64,000 nt of DNA from Aspidapion aeneum (Eukaryota > Arthropoda > Insecta > Coleoptera > Brentidae), in assembly GCA_963576565.1 (NCBI GenBank), contig OY755039.1, forward strand, positions 141,677,369 to 141,741,368, read 5' to 3'. Numbering within the stretch: position 1 is the stretch's first letter; each line of letters starts with the position of its first letter. The position numbers were made by a program, and so were the translations under genes. Shown here piece by piece: positions 43,901 through 50,057 of this stretch. The notes under the pieces are model-generated. The model was not told the origin of the DNA, ran no database searches, and saw nothing but the letters and a program-made list of their open reading frames with translations.

Positions 43901-46218
43901 AGAACCACTTAACCGATTTGATTACTTTGTACCTTGTTAATCGGGATAAAAGTAGTGCTTTTCTATAGACTAAAAAAAAAGTAAAACATTTTCAGAAAGT
44001 AAGAATAAACACGCCATTTTGAAGAATGACGTATTATGCTGTCCGCCATCTTAAATTTTAAGATGGCGATAAATTTTGATCATGATCTTTAAAAAGCAAT
44101 CAATTATCAACGGTATGTTTTTTATTTCATCAAAATGGGTTCAGTAGTAATGAATTTATAAGGGAATAAGTGCAGACATGATTGGTAAGGCAATCGTATA
44201 ATGTTCAAAACAATTGTTGAAAAAAAATATTTTTTTTAGAACCATTGAACCGATTTTATTAATTCGTACCTTTTTGTGCGTGGTAAGAGTGCAGCTTTTT
44301 TACTGATTTAAATAAATAATTAAAACGTGTTCGTAACACAAGAATAAACGAGCATCTTTGAAGGGTACAAATTAATTTCGTTCGCCATCTTGGATTTTTA
44401 GATGGCGGACAAAAAAATATATTTAGTCAAAACTATGATTAATTTTCTGTCAAGTGCAGTTTGTCCCATTAAAATCGATGGTATAGTTCAAAAGTTATAC
44501 TTAAAAAAGAATTGTCCGGTTCTTTTTGGCCCACCCGGTATATAGAACTCGGTCGGGACTTTAATATATCGTCGCTATAACCGATATGTCTTTTGTAGTT
44601 TAATATTACTTGGTGTAAGTTTTTCTGGGCGAAGATTTGGTAGCCAATGGCGTCGATAAGAGGGGGGTAATGACAGTAATTCCCCAACCCCCCACTCAAT
44701 AATAAATATGTATATGTAACTGATGGTAATCTATGACAGTATGTTTCTTTTTCCTTTACTCCGCGCAAGAACACAAATTACCCCTAAAAAGAAAATAAAT
44801 TACCCTTTTCAAGAAAAAAAATATTGAGGCCCCTGTTGGAAGCCTTATTATACAGGGTGTCCCAACTTAGGGGCCATAGTGCAGCAGGTGATAGAGGAGG
44901 TTATTTCTGAGGAAAAAGTTTATATAACATGGGGTCAACACACATCTGTTTTTAAGATATAGGATTTTTAAAGTTAGAGGAGTGGGAGGAAACGGGTTTT
45001 ACAAAAAAAAAATTGTCACAGCCAGCTAAATACTCAGCTAATTGTGATCCAAAAATGTATTATTCCTTTTTTTGATAAAATTACAAGTTGAGGAGATACA
45101 GGCTGTCAAAATAACCTCCAAAATATAAAAAAAATATGTTTATTAAATTGCATTTATAAAAGTTTATAACAAAAAATTAGCTTTTTCTAAAAAAAAATTG
45201 ACCAACTATTTTTTTTCAAAATAACTTTTATTTCAATTTATTAGCTCACACATATACTATACTAGTGTGAGCTATGGTGATCCTAATTTTTTCGAGAAAA
45301 AAAAGTTGCTCCGATTTCAAAATTTTTTATATATCTTTGCGTTTCAGATGATTTTGAAACTTTTTTGTTGCGCCGTCTGTCTGTCTGTCTGTATGTCTGT
45401 CTGTAACGACCAACGCGCATAACTCAAAAACCGCTTGGACGATTTTAATGAAATTTGGTACCTGGGCTGGGTCTTGGGTCGAGATGGTCCCATTTAAAAA
45501 TGAACAAAATCCACCGAACAAAAACCAAATAAAAGGGTGGGGGTAGATTTCAAAAATTAGAGTTTATGTGAAAATATGGCGTGTGTGACATCAAACGAAA
45601 GGTAATTGAGTCCGGAGTTTAACAAAATACATTATAGTTTTTGTTTTTTTAAGGGCGGGGGTAGATTTCAAAAATTTTAGGTTAAGTCAAAACATGGCTT
45701 GTGTGGTATCAAACAAAAGGTAATTTAGTCTGGAGTTGAATAAAATATATTTCAGTTTTTAATTATATTAGCTCACACGTACACTATAACTATAGTACCT
45801 AGTGTGAGCTTAGGGGCCCATATATTGGCAGAGTATTTTTTTAAAAGTTCTTATCAAAACCGTTAAAAAAATTGCCAAATTTGATGCTCTGTATCTCGAT
45901 AAAGAAAGAGTTTTGACCCATGCATTATAGGAACTTTTTTATCAGACATGACCTCCTCTATCACCTGTTGGCCTATGGCCCCTAAGTTATGGGACACCCT
46001 GTATAAATGCCTAAATATTGTTTTTTTATTGCAGAGAACGGTTAGTTTGTCCAGAAGAAGAAATTTACTGTCTTTATTCATCCCCAGACGAGTTGCTGAA
46101 CGATGTTGGAATGAATAAACTCACTTTTTGGGTCGATTTCTGTTGGGTGTGCGCGTACGCCTTACTTTTTAGACTTTTGGCATATTTTGCTTTAAGAAGA
46201 CAATTAAAAAATAGTTAA
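18577..46218 (+). CDS. ABCG half-transporter (ABCG1/ABCG4-like), 5' end outside window
   Basis: An ATP-driven half-transporter with one nucleotide-binding domain followed by one membrane domain; members work as dimers, and relatives of the ABCG1/4 type export sterols and other lipids. Coding exons: 18577-18772, 24024-24169, 29080-29175, 29236-29378, 32642-32889, 33305-33473, 33574-33674, 34589-34744, 37926-38089 and 46035-46218. All have AG/GT borders and their phases join into 533 codons plus a stop. Motifs in order: Q-loop ILQDDHL, signature [10 protein letters not shown], Walker [16 protein letters not shown] with the D-loop, H-loop [36 protein letters not shown], then about six hydrophobic segments ending with [18 protein letters not shown]. 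The N-terminus with Walker A is not found here and must precede 18577, in an exon ending two bases into a codon. All visible catalytic residues are intact, so the gene looks functional. Four introns of 3-8 kb are packed with transposons. Substrate cannot be inferred. Confidence 0.95.
18815..19289. repeat. TACCTTCC-family fragment
   Basis: Contains ATGGATCCATGACGGATC, TCTTCCTAGCCCATTAGCAC, TTTTTTGTAAATATCTCAGA and, further on, GACGTCACGATGTGATTGCT and TTTTCGGCGTTATCTCA. It is cut at 19289 by the GCGCG-ended insert, and its continuation resumes near 21880. Confidence 0.7.
19290..19440. repeat. GCGC-rich minisatellite array (left)
   Basis: Degenerate units of about 18-20 bp with GCGCGT / CGCGCC / TCGCGC separated by A/T words, inverted with respect to the array at 21602-21867. 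Confidence 0.8.
19518..19745. repeat. Tandem repeat, unit about 65-75 bp
   Basis: Three to four units contain 'GGTTCGGATTCACACCCTCT', 'AGTCAGGAAAGTTTTG' and 'AAAATATGCTAG'. A further single unit with GATTCACACCCTTTAGGATC lies at about 21167-21220. Confidence 0.75.
20110..20500 (+). pseudogene. P-element/THAP9-like transposase fragment, degenerate
   Basis: The plus strand reads [14 protein letters not shown], a stop, then [40 protein letters not shown] and NIKKL. After a frameshift at about 20448 it reads [17 protein letters not shown]. The order (coiled-coil end, RRY...T, SAY, LPHPR..., then a DE..IK-like block) matches the region before and around the RNase H-like domain of P-superfamily transposases, where the last block is usually a DEI motif; here it is NEI. 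Nothing else of the transposase is clear. It sits in an ABCG intron inside the GCGCG-ended insert. The family call rests on motif order recalled by eye. Confidence 0.55.
21238..21600. repeat. TACCTTCC-family fragment
   Basis: Contains TTTTTTGTAAATATTTTAGA, AAAAATCGGTTCAGCGGTTT, AGGAGCTATCGTGTTACGGA and ACATCACGACGATATTGCTA, as in the copies at 6.3 and 59.3 kb. Confidence 0.7.
21602..21867. repeat. GCGC-rich minisatellite array (right)
   Basis: About a dozen units of the type GCGCGATTTTTAATT and GCGCGATTTATGGCC, period close to 20 bp. It is the inverted partner of the array at 19290-19440. Confidence 0.85.
21913..22613. mobile_element. TACCGGGTGG foldback family, copy of 701 bp
   Basis: Ends TACTGGGTGGCCAAAAAAAA and TTTTTTTGGCCCACCCGGTA. 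The interior repeats the AAGATGGCGG, CAAGGTACGAATTAG-type and ACCACTGAACCGATTTT segments on both strands. It is an internally shortened version of the element at 43003-44540. Confidence 0.85.
22956..23110. mobile_element. 155-bp hAT-like MITE
   Basis: Ends CAGTAGCGTGTCGT and ACGACACGCCACTG, with a perfect 8-bp duplication GTACTTAA at 22948-22955 and 23111-23118. The middle carries G-tracts and C-tracts. Confidence 0.92.
23119..24023 (+). other. ABCG intron, nothing recognised
   Basis: A GGGTGATCCAGTT motif at about 23170 is reminiscent of mariner-type ends, but no opposite end was found. No coding similarity otherwise. Confidence 0.4.
24024..24169 (+). CDS. ABCG exon: signature and Walker B
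   Basis: Acceptor TTTATTTTAG, donor GTAAGT. It reads [18 protein letters not shown], then the ABC signature [10 protein letters not shown] and Walker [11 protein letters not shown]. It ends two bases into a codon (phase 2). Confidence 0.95.
24293..24900. mobile_element. 608-bp MITE inserted in the THAP element's terminal repeat
   Basis: Left end CAAGGCCAACACAAAAATAG and GGCCACGACCCT; right end, complemented, CAGGGCTATCAAAATGG and GGGCCACGATCCT; both continue to a CCGGGGCTGA block. The direct repeat CGTAAAC lies on each side (24286-24292, 24901-24907) and is single in the intact terminal repeat at the far end of the host element. Confidence 0.85.
25470..26240 (-). pseudogene. RTE-type LINE reverse transcriptase, degenerate
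   Basis: On the minus strand it starts [14 protein letters not shown] (26230), the motif A region, then with frameshifts [30 protein letters not shown] and [27 protein letters not shown] (read across a gap). The C-terminal part is open from 25733 to 25488: [40 protein letters not shown] and [20 protein letters not shown]. This order is typical of RTE/BovB-like elements. The YADD box region reads as a broken AD(N), and stops are frequent. It lies inside the THAP transposon and separates the THAP frame from the left end. Confidence 0.82.
26240..26630 (-). pseudogene. THAP-domain protein fragment
   Basis: Starting at ATG (complement of 26628-26630) it reads [36 protein letters not shown], then after a frameshift near 26515 [20 protein letters not shown] and KHFDISD, followed by [20 protein letters not shown]. 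This is a THAP zinc finger (C2CH): C5 and C10 of the start, then C and H in VVCWKHF, with the conserved W and the final P. The protein continues about 30 polar residues and ends near 26240. THAP domains bind DNA and open the transposases of P-type elements; some host regulators also have them. Here it sits between inverted repeats, so a transposon origin is likely. The frameshift argues it is dead. Confidence 0.8.
26966..27190. other. Short palindrome TTTGAAAGGT and AT-rich DNA
   Basis: TTGTTTGAAAGGT at about 26983 is inverted at about 27008 (ACCTTTCAAACAA), and a diverged TTGTTCGAAAGGT follows at 27126. No gene was recognised. Confidence 0.5.
27200..27930 (+). pseudogene. mariner transposase, internally deleted
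   Basis: The N-terminal helix-turn-helix region is readable with frameshifts around 27365-27560 ([45 protein letters not shown]). The middle is missing, and the C-terminal catalytic region resumes at about 27700: [12 protein letters not shown] in one frame, then [20 protein letters not shown] and [20 protein letters not shown] in another. The DNAPAH aspartate and the SPDLAPCD-type aspartate (here YLPDLAPCD) are the second and third catalytic acids of the D,D34D mariner family. The first aspartate falls in the deleted part. It is a dead copy in an ABCG intron. Confidence 0.88.
27960..29040. repeat. TACGTAC-rich repeat split by a MITE
   Basis: Both sides of the MITE at 28201-28859 are rich in GTACGTAC, TACGTCC and GGTACGTCTCACAGAT-like words (27990-28199 and 28861-28985), with partly inverted arrangement. 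Probably one older element. No coding sequence. Confidence 0.6.
28201..28859. mobile_element. CAGGGTGTCCCAAATTGGG foldback, copy 1
   Basis: CAGGGTGTCCCAAATTGGGC at the left is matched by its complement at the right, and the two arms stay complementary for some 300 bp each. TA lies on both sides (28199-28200, 28860-28861). Confidence 0.9.
29080..29175 (+). CDS. ABCG exon: D-loop and H-loop
   Basis: Acceptor CTGTTTTAG, donor GTAAAG. With the split codon it reads [20 protein letters not shown] then [11 protein letters not shown]. The H-loop histidine is in TIHQP. Phase 2 at the end. Confidence 0.95.
29236..29378 (+). CDS. ABCG exon: end of the nucleotide-binding domain
   Basis: Acceptor AAATTTTAG, donor GTAAGT, only 60 bp after the previous exon. 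It reads [38 protein letters not shown] and [10 protein letters not shown], matching the conserved HNPADF region of ABCG1. Confidence 0.95.
29379..30256 (+). other. ABCG intron, mostly unrecognised
   Basis: At 30186-30220 an AACTTTTGTTTACGAAAATC stretch is an inverted, diverged piece of the arm of the neighbouring foldback (30407-30432), perhaps an older copy of the same family. The rest shows nothing. Confidence 0.45.
30266..30962. mobile_element. 697-bp Mutator-like foldback with 9-bp duplication
   Basis: Ends CATGGTGAATAGAATAGACC and its complement, arms of about 200 bp including GGTGTTCGGATC, the TATATA tract, GTCGAATTTT and CAGCTGATTTTTGTAAAC. A perfect 9-bp duplication TCAACCAAG is at 30257-30265 and 30963-30971. 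Long arms with 9-bp duplications are the hallmark of Mutator-like elements. No transposase inside. Confidence 0.88.
30298..30380. repeat. AT dinucleotide microsatellite
   Basis: About 41 uninterrupted TA units in the left arm of the foldback; the right arm has only about five at the matching place. Confidence 0.97.
31146..31193. mobile_element. 48-bp palindromic insertion with 9-bp duplication
   Basis: AAGGTCACTATATCA at the left is inverted at the right (TGATATAGTGACCTT), with a loop of about 15 bp. GTGTGGTAT flanks it on both sides (31137-31145 and 31194-31202). Confidence 0.85.
31700..31930. repeat. Loose TTCAAAAACATTTTCTT repeats
   Basis: Several diverged words of the type GTTCAAAAACATTTTCTT and TTTGAAAACATTTTATT follow one another on one strand. 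Period is irregular, about 25-30 bp. Confidence 0.45.
32642..32889 (+). CDS. ABCG exon: linker to the membrane domain
   Basis: Acceptor GACTTTTAG, donor GTAAGT. It reads [19 protein letters not shown], a charged linker, then [19 protein letters not shown], the amphipathic segment before the first membrane helix. Phase 0 at the end. Confidence 0.95.
32890..33304 (+). other. ABCG intron, nothing recognised
   Basis: AT-rich intron sequence without repeat structure that I could identify. Confidence 0.5.
33305..33473 (+). CDS. ABCG exon: membrane helices 1-2
   Basis: Acceptor TTTTTTTAG, donor GTAAGT. It reads [20 protein letters not shown], a polar stretch, then the hydrophobic [18 protein letters not shown]. 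Ends in phase 1. Confidence 0.95.
33574..33674 (+). CDS. ABCG exon: conserved EHFNRWY loop
   Basis: Acceptor AATTTTAG, donor GTAAGC. It reads [20 protein letters not shown] and [13 protein letters not shown], corresponding to REHLNYWYSLKAYYLA in ABCG1. Confidence 0.95.
33675..34110 (+). other. ABCG intron, nothing recognised
   Basis: AT-rich intron sequence without repeat structure that I could identify. Confidence 0.5.
34111..34275. mobile_element. 165-bp hAT-like MITE
   Basis: Ends CAGTGGCGTTCGCAGG and CGCACGAACGCCACTG. The 8 bp on each side do not match well, so the duplication has decayed or the ends differ slightly. Confidence 0.75.
34276..34588 (+). other. ABCG intron, nothing recognised
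   Basis: AT-rich; an ACACCCTGTATGTAAAA motif at about 34426 resembles a MITE end, but no partner was found. Confidence 0.45.
34589..34744 (+). CDS. ABCG exon: membrane helices 3-4
   Basis: Acceptor TTTTTTTAG, donor GTAAGT, exactly 52 codons. It reads [18 protein letters not shown] and [20 protein letters not shown] through GAIVNPI. Confidence 0.95.
34921..35943. mobile_element. CAGGGTGTCCCAAATTGGG foldback, copy 2
   Basis: Same ends as copy 1 (28201-28859) with TA on both sides (34919-34920, 35944-35945). It is longer because of about 335 bp of unrelated sequence at roughly 35346-35682. Confidence 0.9.
35346..35682. mobile_element. Possible insert within foldback copy 2
   Basis: Absent from copy 1 at the corresponding place. 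Its edges CTAGTGTGCGTTGA and TCATAGCGCACTAG are loosely inverted. Exact borders and superfamily are uncertain. Confidence 0.5.
35946..36889 (+). other. ABCG intron, nothing firm
   Basis: No coding similarity. GTTATGCCCCTTCGTGGATTTGTAG (about 36570, only partly quoted pattern: CCTTCGTGGATTTG) and CGCCACTTCGTGGTTC (36653) are loosely repeated words. Confidence 0.35.
36890..37892. mobile_element. hAT-like non-autonomous element, copy 2 (split)
   Basis: Matches 16470-16851: CCGGCAACATGTAGAAAGGG, CGACGTCAACTAAAACA, GGTGCTGCCGGCTTGTAATT and, after the insert, AAATCAATTAAAAATACTGT and GTTGCCCTCCCTGTAGC to the end CGCCACTG. The left end was not located. It is interrupted at 37144-37788. Confidence 0.8.
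37144..37788. mobile_element. 645-bp hAT-like element nested in copy 2
   Basis: Ends CAGGGGCGGCTAGTGC and, at the right, CACGAGCCGGCACTG. A perfect 8-bp duplication CTACAATA lies at 37136-37143 and 37789-37796. The interior is relatively GC-rich and has no transposase that I recognise. Confidence 0.9.
37926..38089 (+). CDS. ABCG exon: membrane helix 5 and re-entry region
   Basis: Acceptor TTGTTTTAG, donor GTAATA. It reads [20 protein letters not shown], then [20 protein letters not shown] and LQAVYGFN. Phase 2 at the end. Confidence 0.95.
39323..39377. mobile_element. 55-bp palindrome, AGAGACCCTGTATG family
   Basis: TAGAGACCCTGTATGTATGA and its complement meet at ATTTAAAAT with almost no loop. 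Related palindromes lie at 49998-50057 and 61537-61595. Confidence 0.85.
39628..39774. mobile_element. TACCGGGTGG family fragment
   Basis: Ends with TTTTTTGGGCCACCCGGTA; contains GCCATCTTGGAATTTGAT. It abuts and truncates the HARBI1-like reading frame. Confidence 0.75.
39775..40195 (-). pseudogene. HARBI1-like (Harbinger/PIF) transposase, N-terminal part
   Basis: On the minus strand, starting near 40195, it reads [17 protein letters not shown], then with a stop or frameshift [12 protein letters not shown] and from 40056 openly [60 protein letters not shown] and [15 protein letters not shown] to [15 protein letters not shown]. This is the N-terminal region of the Harbinger nuclease-type transposase that precedes its DDE catalytic domain. 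The reading frame is cut at about 39775 by a fragment of the TACCGGGTGG family, so all catalytic residues are missing. The flanking inverted pair at 38163/42388 may be the ends of the same element. Confidence 0.87.
40749..41837. repeat. AGCTCACAC repeat family, copy expanded by a satellite
   Basis: Starts AGCTCACACGTATACTAT, has the paired hairpin arm GGTGAGCTATGGTG and a degenerate GTCT/GTCC stretch (40785-40862), then a TA tract and the 8-bp satellite, and ends CATGTGAGCTAA. The body found in the other copies is missing. Confidence 0.7.
40964..41820. repeat. 857-bp satellite of the 8-bp unit GTCTGTAT
   Basis: About 107 head-to-tail units. The only departure seen is one T to G at 41790. All six frames stay open because the unit has no stop codon on either strand, which produces long meaningless frames (CLYVCMSV and YRHTDIQT types). 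A pure TA tract (40919-40956) precedes it. Confidence 0.98.
42396..42559. mobile_element. 164-bp hAT-like MITE
   Basis: Ends CAGCGGCGTAGTGAGGG and CCCTCACTACGCCGCTG. GTTATAGC flanks it (42389-42396 and 42560-42567), an 8-bp duplication with one base shared with the end. Confidence 0.9.
42580..42855. mobile_element. CCAGGC MITE family, copy 5 (intact)
   Basis: Ends GGGACCTATTGCAATAAAGC and GCTTTATTGCAATAGGTCCC are perfect complements. TA is on both sides (42578-42579, 42856-42857). It is 276 bp and looks like the youngest member here. Confidence 0.95.
43003..44540. mobile_element. TACCGGGTGG foldback family, full-length copy
   Basis: Ends TACCGGGTGGGCCAAAAAAA and its complement. The two halves (to about 43740 and from about 43760) are complementary over most of their length, so the whole 1.5 kb is one imperfect palindrome. 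Repeated inner words are AAGATGGCGGAC and GTACGAATCAGCA. TA or TATA flanks it. No protein was recognised. Confidence 0.9.
44853..46001. mobile_element. CAGGGTGTCCCAACTTAGG element
   Basis: CAGGGTGTCCCAACTTAGGG at the left and its near complement at the right, followed inward by GGCCATAG and the CCTCCTCTATCACCTG block. TA on both sides. It is interrupted by an AGCTCACAC-family copy and ends 33 bp before the last ABCG exon. Confidence 0.88.
45242..45842. repeat. AGCTCACAC repeat family, copy 2 (nested)
   Basis: Same order as copy 1: left hairpin, TATGGTGATCCTAATTTTTT, GTCT run (45377-45405), CATAACTCAAAAACCGCTTG, GTGTGACATCAAACGAAAGG blocks, right hairpin and GGCAGAGTATTTTTTTA. Confidence 0.9.
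46035..46218 (+). CDS. ABCG last coding exon
   Basis: Acceptor TTTTATTGCAG. It reads [19 protein letters not shown], then the final helix [20 protein letters not shown] and the basic C-terminus ALRRQLKNS followed by TAA... as TAG-type stop at 46216-46218. A MITE ends 33 bp upstream. No canonical AATAAA was found in the next 400 bp. Confidence 0.95.
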
Positions 46219-47984
46219 AAATATTGTGTCATTTTTGAGGAATAACATAGCTTAAATGGTAGAACCTTATTAAAAGTTAAAAATTAAAAAAAAAAGTATA
46301 TAAGTTGGTAGGCATATTGTCTTGCACTAATTTCTTGATATTAGAAATATATTTTTTAATTTTTAATTTTTTCAAAAACAGCAAATTTTTTGCCCATGCA
46401 ACTCTTTGTGATATAAAATAGTCTAGATTTGGTTAGTAAATTTAGGCCACTTTTTACTTTTATATATGGATGATTCTACCAAAAGTGGGCTATATGGATA
46501 TCATTTTTGGTCATTGCCTTTAAATAACAGTACAGCACAGTAAATAATTTTGTTTTGTTAAATTTATGTAACTAATTAGGTGTAAGCTAAGAAACATTTA
46601 TTTTCCCGAATTTTAGGAATTACTGCATAAAAATTCCAAAGGGATGAGTACCAGAGGAATGAGTTTTTAATGGTTTTCCATTAAATCAAAATCTATTTAG
46701 ACTACTTAACTTAAGTTTTATATAAACAAAGTTCCTATACTTATAATTTTAAAACAATCAACAAAAAAATTATACTATTGATATCAGTCGAATATTTACT
46801 TACCAGAGGAATGATAATTGAAGCGTTCCTTTTTGATTTCTCCGAAAAAAACTAATTTTCTGCCAAAAATAAAAAGATCTAACTTAAACCAAACTAAAGT
46901 TGACATTATCTGTCACAACTTGTCACCCTCACAAGTAAATTAGATATCTAGGGCCGTCTCTTTCTCTAGAAATTAACCGGTGGTATTCACAAATATTGTG
47001 TTATTAAAAATGGAGCACGTTTAAAATTGTAAAATTTTCCGGGAAGATGTAAATTCGGATTTTCAAAAATATGACTACAAACTTAAGTTTTATCAATATT
47101 TTGATAAATAGTTAAGACTTGGTTAAATATTAATTATTAGGATATTTTTTTCAATCTGAGTTTTTAATATTTGGTTTGGGACTACACCAGATGAGGAATG
47201 AGGTATTTGCTTTGTAATAAAAAAAATTATAAATTTGCAATTTTTTTTATACATTAAACTCAATTGCTCCATAAAGAAAACATTTCGTTTTAAATCTTAT
47301 AACTAAAACTATGCTTCATTTGCAGTCTGTGTTTGAAAAATATGCATTCCCACTCCACAGCACCATTTTTGTAGAGTCATCCATATCTTTAGCGATATCA
47401 GGGATACATGCAGTTTTTGGCGATATAGACAATGCAATGAAATTTATATTCCACTTCGGCATGGCAGGCGGAGCAAGATTCGGGAGGGGCTGTCCAAAGG
47501 AATTTGCTTCCATCCATGTCTAAAGACCTGAGCCGTTTTCAAGCAAATAACTAGTAATTACTAGTATTTACCACTGGCGTTCAAGCAGCTTTGGTAAATA
47601 CCACTCCTTGAAGAGTGACGTCACGAATGAGCCCTTTCTACGTCATCGTATATTAGCTGTAACACTGGTTTGCAAAAAAAAATTCTTGAGCCCTGCCATT
47701 ATTTCCGCTGATTCTTATGTAAGACGACGCCCTGAATCCAAATATAGCTTGCGTTTTCTTCTACCACCCACTATTTTTGAGGGAGCAGCCCTTTTACCTA
47801 TTTTTATCATTTTTCGATAATAATTATAATATTATCGACATAAATTTAAAGTTTTAAGTATAAAGAGAGTTATTTTAGTTTCAAACAATAATATATGCAT
47901 GGGCGCGCCCACACACAAAAAATAGAGGCATCGGCGTCGGGCCCCCAAGACATATTCCTGGGTGCGCCACTGATAAATAAGAAT
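46219..47984. other. ABCG 3' flank, nothing firm
   Basis: The 3' UTR is probably at the left, but no AATAAA was found near the stop. TACCAGAGGAATGA occurs at about 46650 and 46801 in related context. Short open frames at 47311-47523 on both strands have no similarity that I recognise. A GCGCGCCCACACACAAAAAA/GGTGCGCCACTG stretch at 47905-47975 looks like a degraded hAT-type MITE end. Confidence 0.4.
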
Positions 47985-48300
47985 TTTCGTACCTTCACTT
48001 GGTGCTTGCTTTCCTTTTATACCCTGAGTTACAACCCTCTCGTTTCAAAAACCATCAGTACTCCGCCAACATGCTTGCATTTCACTTCCCTGAAAACCTC
48101 TTTTCCAACTTAGCGATGTCTTGATGAAACCGTTTCTCGTATTCATCCGAGACTGCTCCTAAATTTTAAGGAAAGAAGTCCAGATGCGAGTCCAGTCTAG
48201 ACATTTTTCTGACCGGGAGTAAATCTTTCTCGCAAAGGCCAGTTCCGTACAATGTAATGTTTGTCCCGTGCTCGGCTGTCCCATTCACAAATAAAGCAAA
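47985..48300 (-). pseudogene. Fragment of a repetitive insect ORF (LDSHLDFFP...FHQDI)
   Basis: The minus strand reads KMSRLDSHLDFFP, a stop, NLGAVSDEYEKRFHQDIAKL, EKRFSG, a stop, then ASMLAEY, a stop, and WFLKRE. The pattern 'H..FFPENLG..SDE.GERFHQDI...EKR..G....ML.DYCW.L.R' is one I recall from a multi-copy protein family in arthropod genomes, probably transposon-derived, of unknown function. Three in-frame stops make this copy dead. The family assignment is from memory and not certain. Confidence 0.5.
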
Positions 48301-48331
48301 AATACTTATTTATTTTTTATTATAGTTTCTG

Positions 48332-48497
48332 CATGGGCGTATACAAGGGGGGAGGGGGCTTGAAGGCGAAAGCCCCCCAATAATCTAAAAATAGATTATG
48401 TTAAAACTATTTATTTTCCTACTTTTTAATATGTTAATAAATAAAAGTGGAAAAAATTTTCAAGCTCCTCCAAGGCGATTTTTTGTATACGCCAGTG
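48332..48497. mobile_element. 166-bp hAT-like MITE
   Basis: Ends CATGGGCGTATACAAGG and TTTGTATACGCCAGTG; flanks GTTTCTG and GTTTCTT share six bases. The middle has a G-tract and AAAGCCCCCC as in other members. Confidence 0.75.
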
Positions 48498-49330
48498 GTT
48501 TCTTTATATATATAGTTTTATATACTAATATGTTGCTTTATACTTTGCTATAACGTTTATTACCTATACCGTTAAGCTGCTGGCAGCTAAAATTTTATAA
48601 AAATTATTAGAAAATGCATATAAAACGGTAAAATCGACAATGTCCAATTACCATTTAAGCAAAACACCTCCCACCCCCTCAAACAAATGGTTGCTATAAA
48701 TATTAATGTTTGAGAACACTAAACTCTCCAGTCTCTCAGAAATAATGATGTTATAGGCCAAAAAAAAATCCTTTCCGTCCCACCAAACTATCGAAAAGCA
48801 GTAAAAATAGGTAGGGGGGTCTTCCCCAAAAATGGGGGGTGATGGGGAAAAACAGAGTTCAAGAATGGTGTCAGGGCCGATTTTCATGCCGACCAGTGTA
48901 ATTACCACATTTTCGAGGAAGGTTATTGGGTTTTCTAACCTAATTTTGTTTTGTTTCTTTGCAATGAGTGCCTCAATTATGAGGGGAAATTGTACAAAGT
49001 GACGGCCTCCTCTATTTTGTCTGGGCAAAATTTTTTTCGGTTTCACAACCCTTGACTTCCCCTAATTTTTCCAATGTAGACTTTGACACACGATATATAA
49101 TAAAAAAAACAGTATCATTGTACTCCTCTAACCACAAGTTTTTTTCCAAATTATGCGCATTTCGAATCAGAGTCGGTCGAGAAGAAATCAAATTCAATTA
49201 TTATTTATCTTTCAAAAAGCGCACTAAAACCAACTAAACTTCTTTAAAAAATCGCAAAAACAACATCACACAATAACCGGTTATAAAAAAAAAACCATTC
49301 AAGCGGTGTTTCTGTGGTAATAGACTAATA
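48498..49330. other. Noncoding, one unexplained open frame
   Basis: A 132-codon open stretch on the minus strand (49046-48648) has no similarity that I recognise, and its codon content looks like chance reading through T- and G-rich DNA. Confidence 0.35.
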
Positions 49331-49469
49331 CCCTGTTTCCACCAATGCATGCCCACCCCGATTCAAAAAACGCATCACGTGATGGGCCATGGATTTCCAC
49401 CGGTTTTAAATGCAGCGTCACCTGATGCGTTTTTTGAATCGGGGTGGGCATGCATGGGTGGAAACAGCG
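49331..49469. mobile_element. CCCTGTTTCCACC MITE, copy 1
   Basis: CCCTGTTTCCACCAATGCAT and its near complement form the two ends. GGGGTGGGCATGCAT and GATTCAAAAAACGCATCA lie inward on both sides. TA flanks it. Confidence 0.9.
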
Positions 49470-49997
49470 TATAAGGGCCTAAACAGCTGATTTTAAATGT
49501 CAACCAAGGGAGGACTACAGGTAATTACTACTTATTCGCTTAGAAAACGGCTCTGCTAATGGTAGATATATAAGCCGTTTGTATTTCTTTCATTTTGTGT
49601 ATCTGAGAAAAATAGACATAGATTTTGTTTTTTTATAACAGACACACAGAGATTCAAACTGCATATAAGTATTTTGGCCACAAAATTTTTTTACATCCTT
49701 GGTAGGTAGGCTATAAGCATCAGGAAACATATTCTTGGATGCACTTGAATAGGTGATTTGATTAAAATAATTTTATATTTAGATATTTGTAGATAAAATG
49801 CAAGATTGTAAATAATAATATAATTAAATGATAAAATATATAATTTTTCTTATACTTCTAATTGTTTTTTTTTTCGTTTTTGATATTTATATACTAGCTT
49901 TTATAGCTTATACTTTTTGTACCCGAAAATTATCTAAAAATGTTGCTTCTGTATTTTTAGTTCGGTTTTGGACACAGGTTTTGGATTTAGTTTTTAA
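49470..49997. other. AT-rich noncoding, nothing recognised
   Basis: No repeat structure or coding similarity seen. Confidence 0.4.
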
Positions 49998-50057
49998 TAG
50001 AGTCCCTGTATGTTGACATATTTGGATATATAAATATGTCAACATACAGGGACTCTA
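49998..50057. mobile_element. 60-bp palindrome, AGAGACCCTGTATG family
   Basis: TAGAGTCCCTGTATGTTGAC and its complement around a loop of about 10 bp. Diverged partner of 39323-39377. Confidence 0.88.

Noticed and set aside
47311..47523. Overlapping 70- and 65-codon frames on both strands
   Set aside because: Neither shows a motif or a splice context that I can support.
48648..49046. 132-codon minus-strand frame
   Set aside because: No recognisable domain, no splice or start context, and T/G-rich composition; treated as chance.
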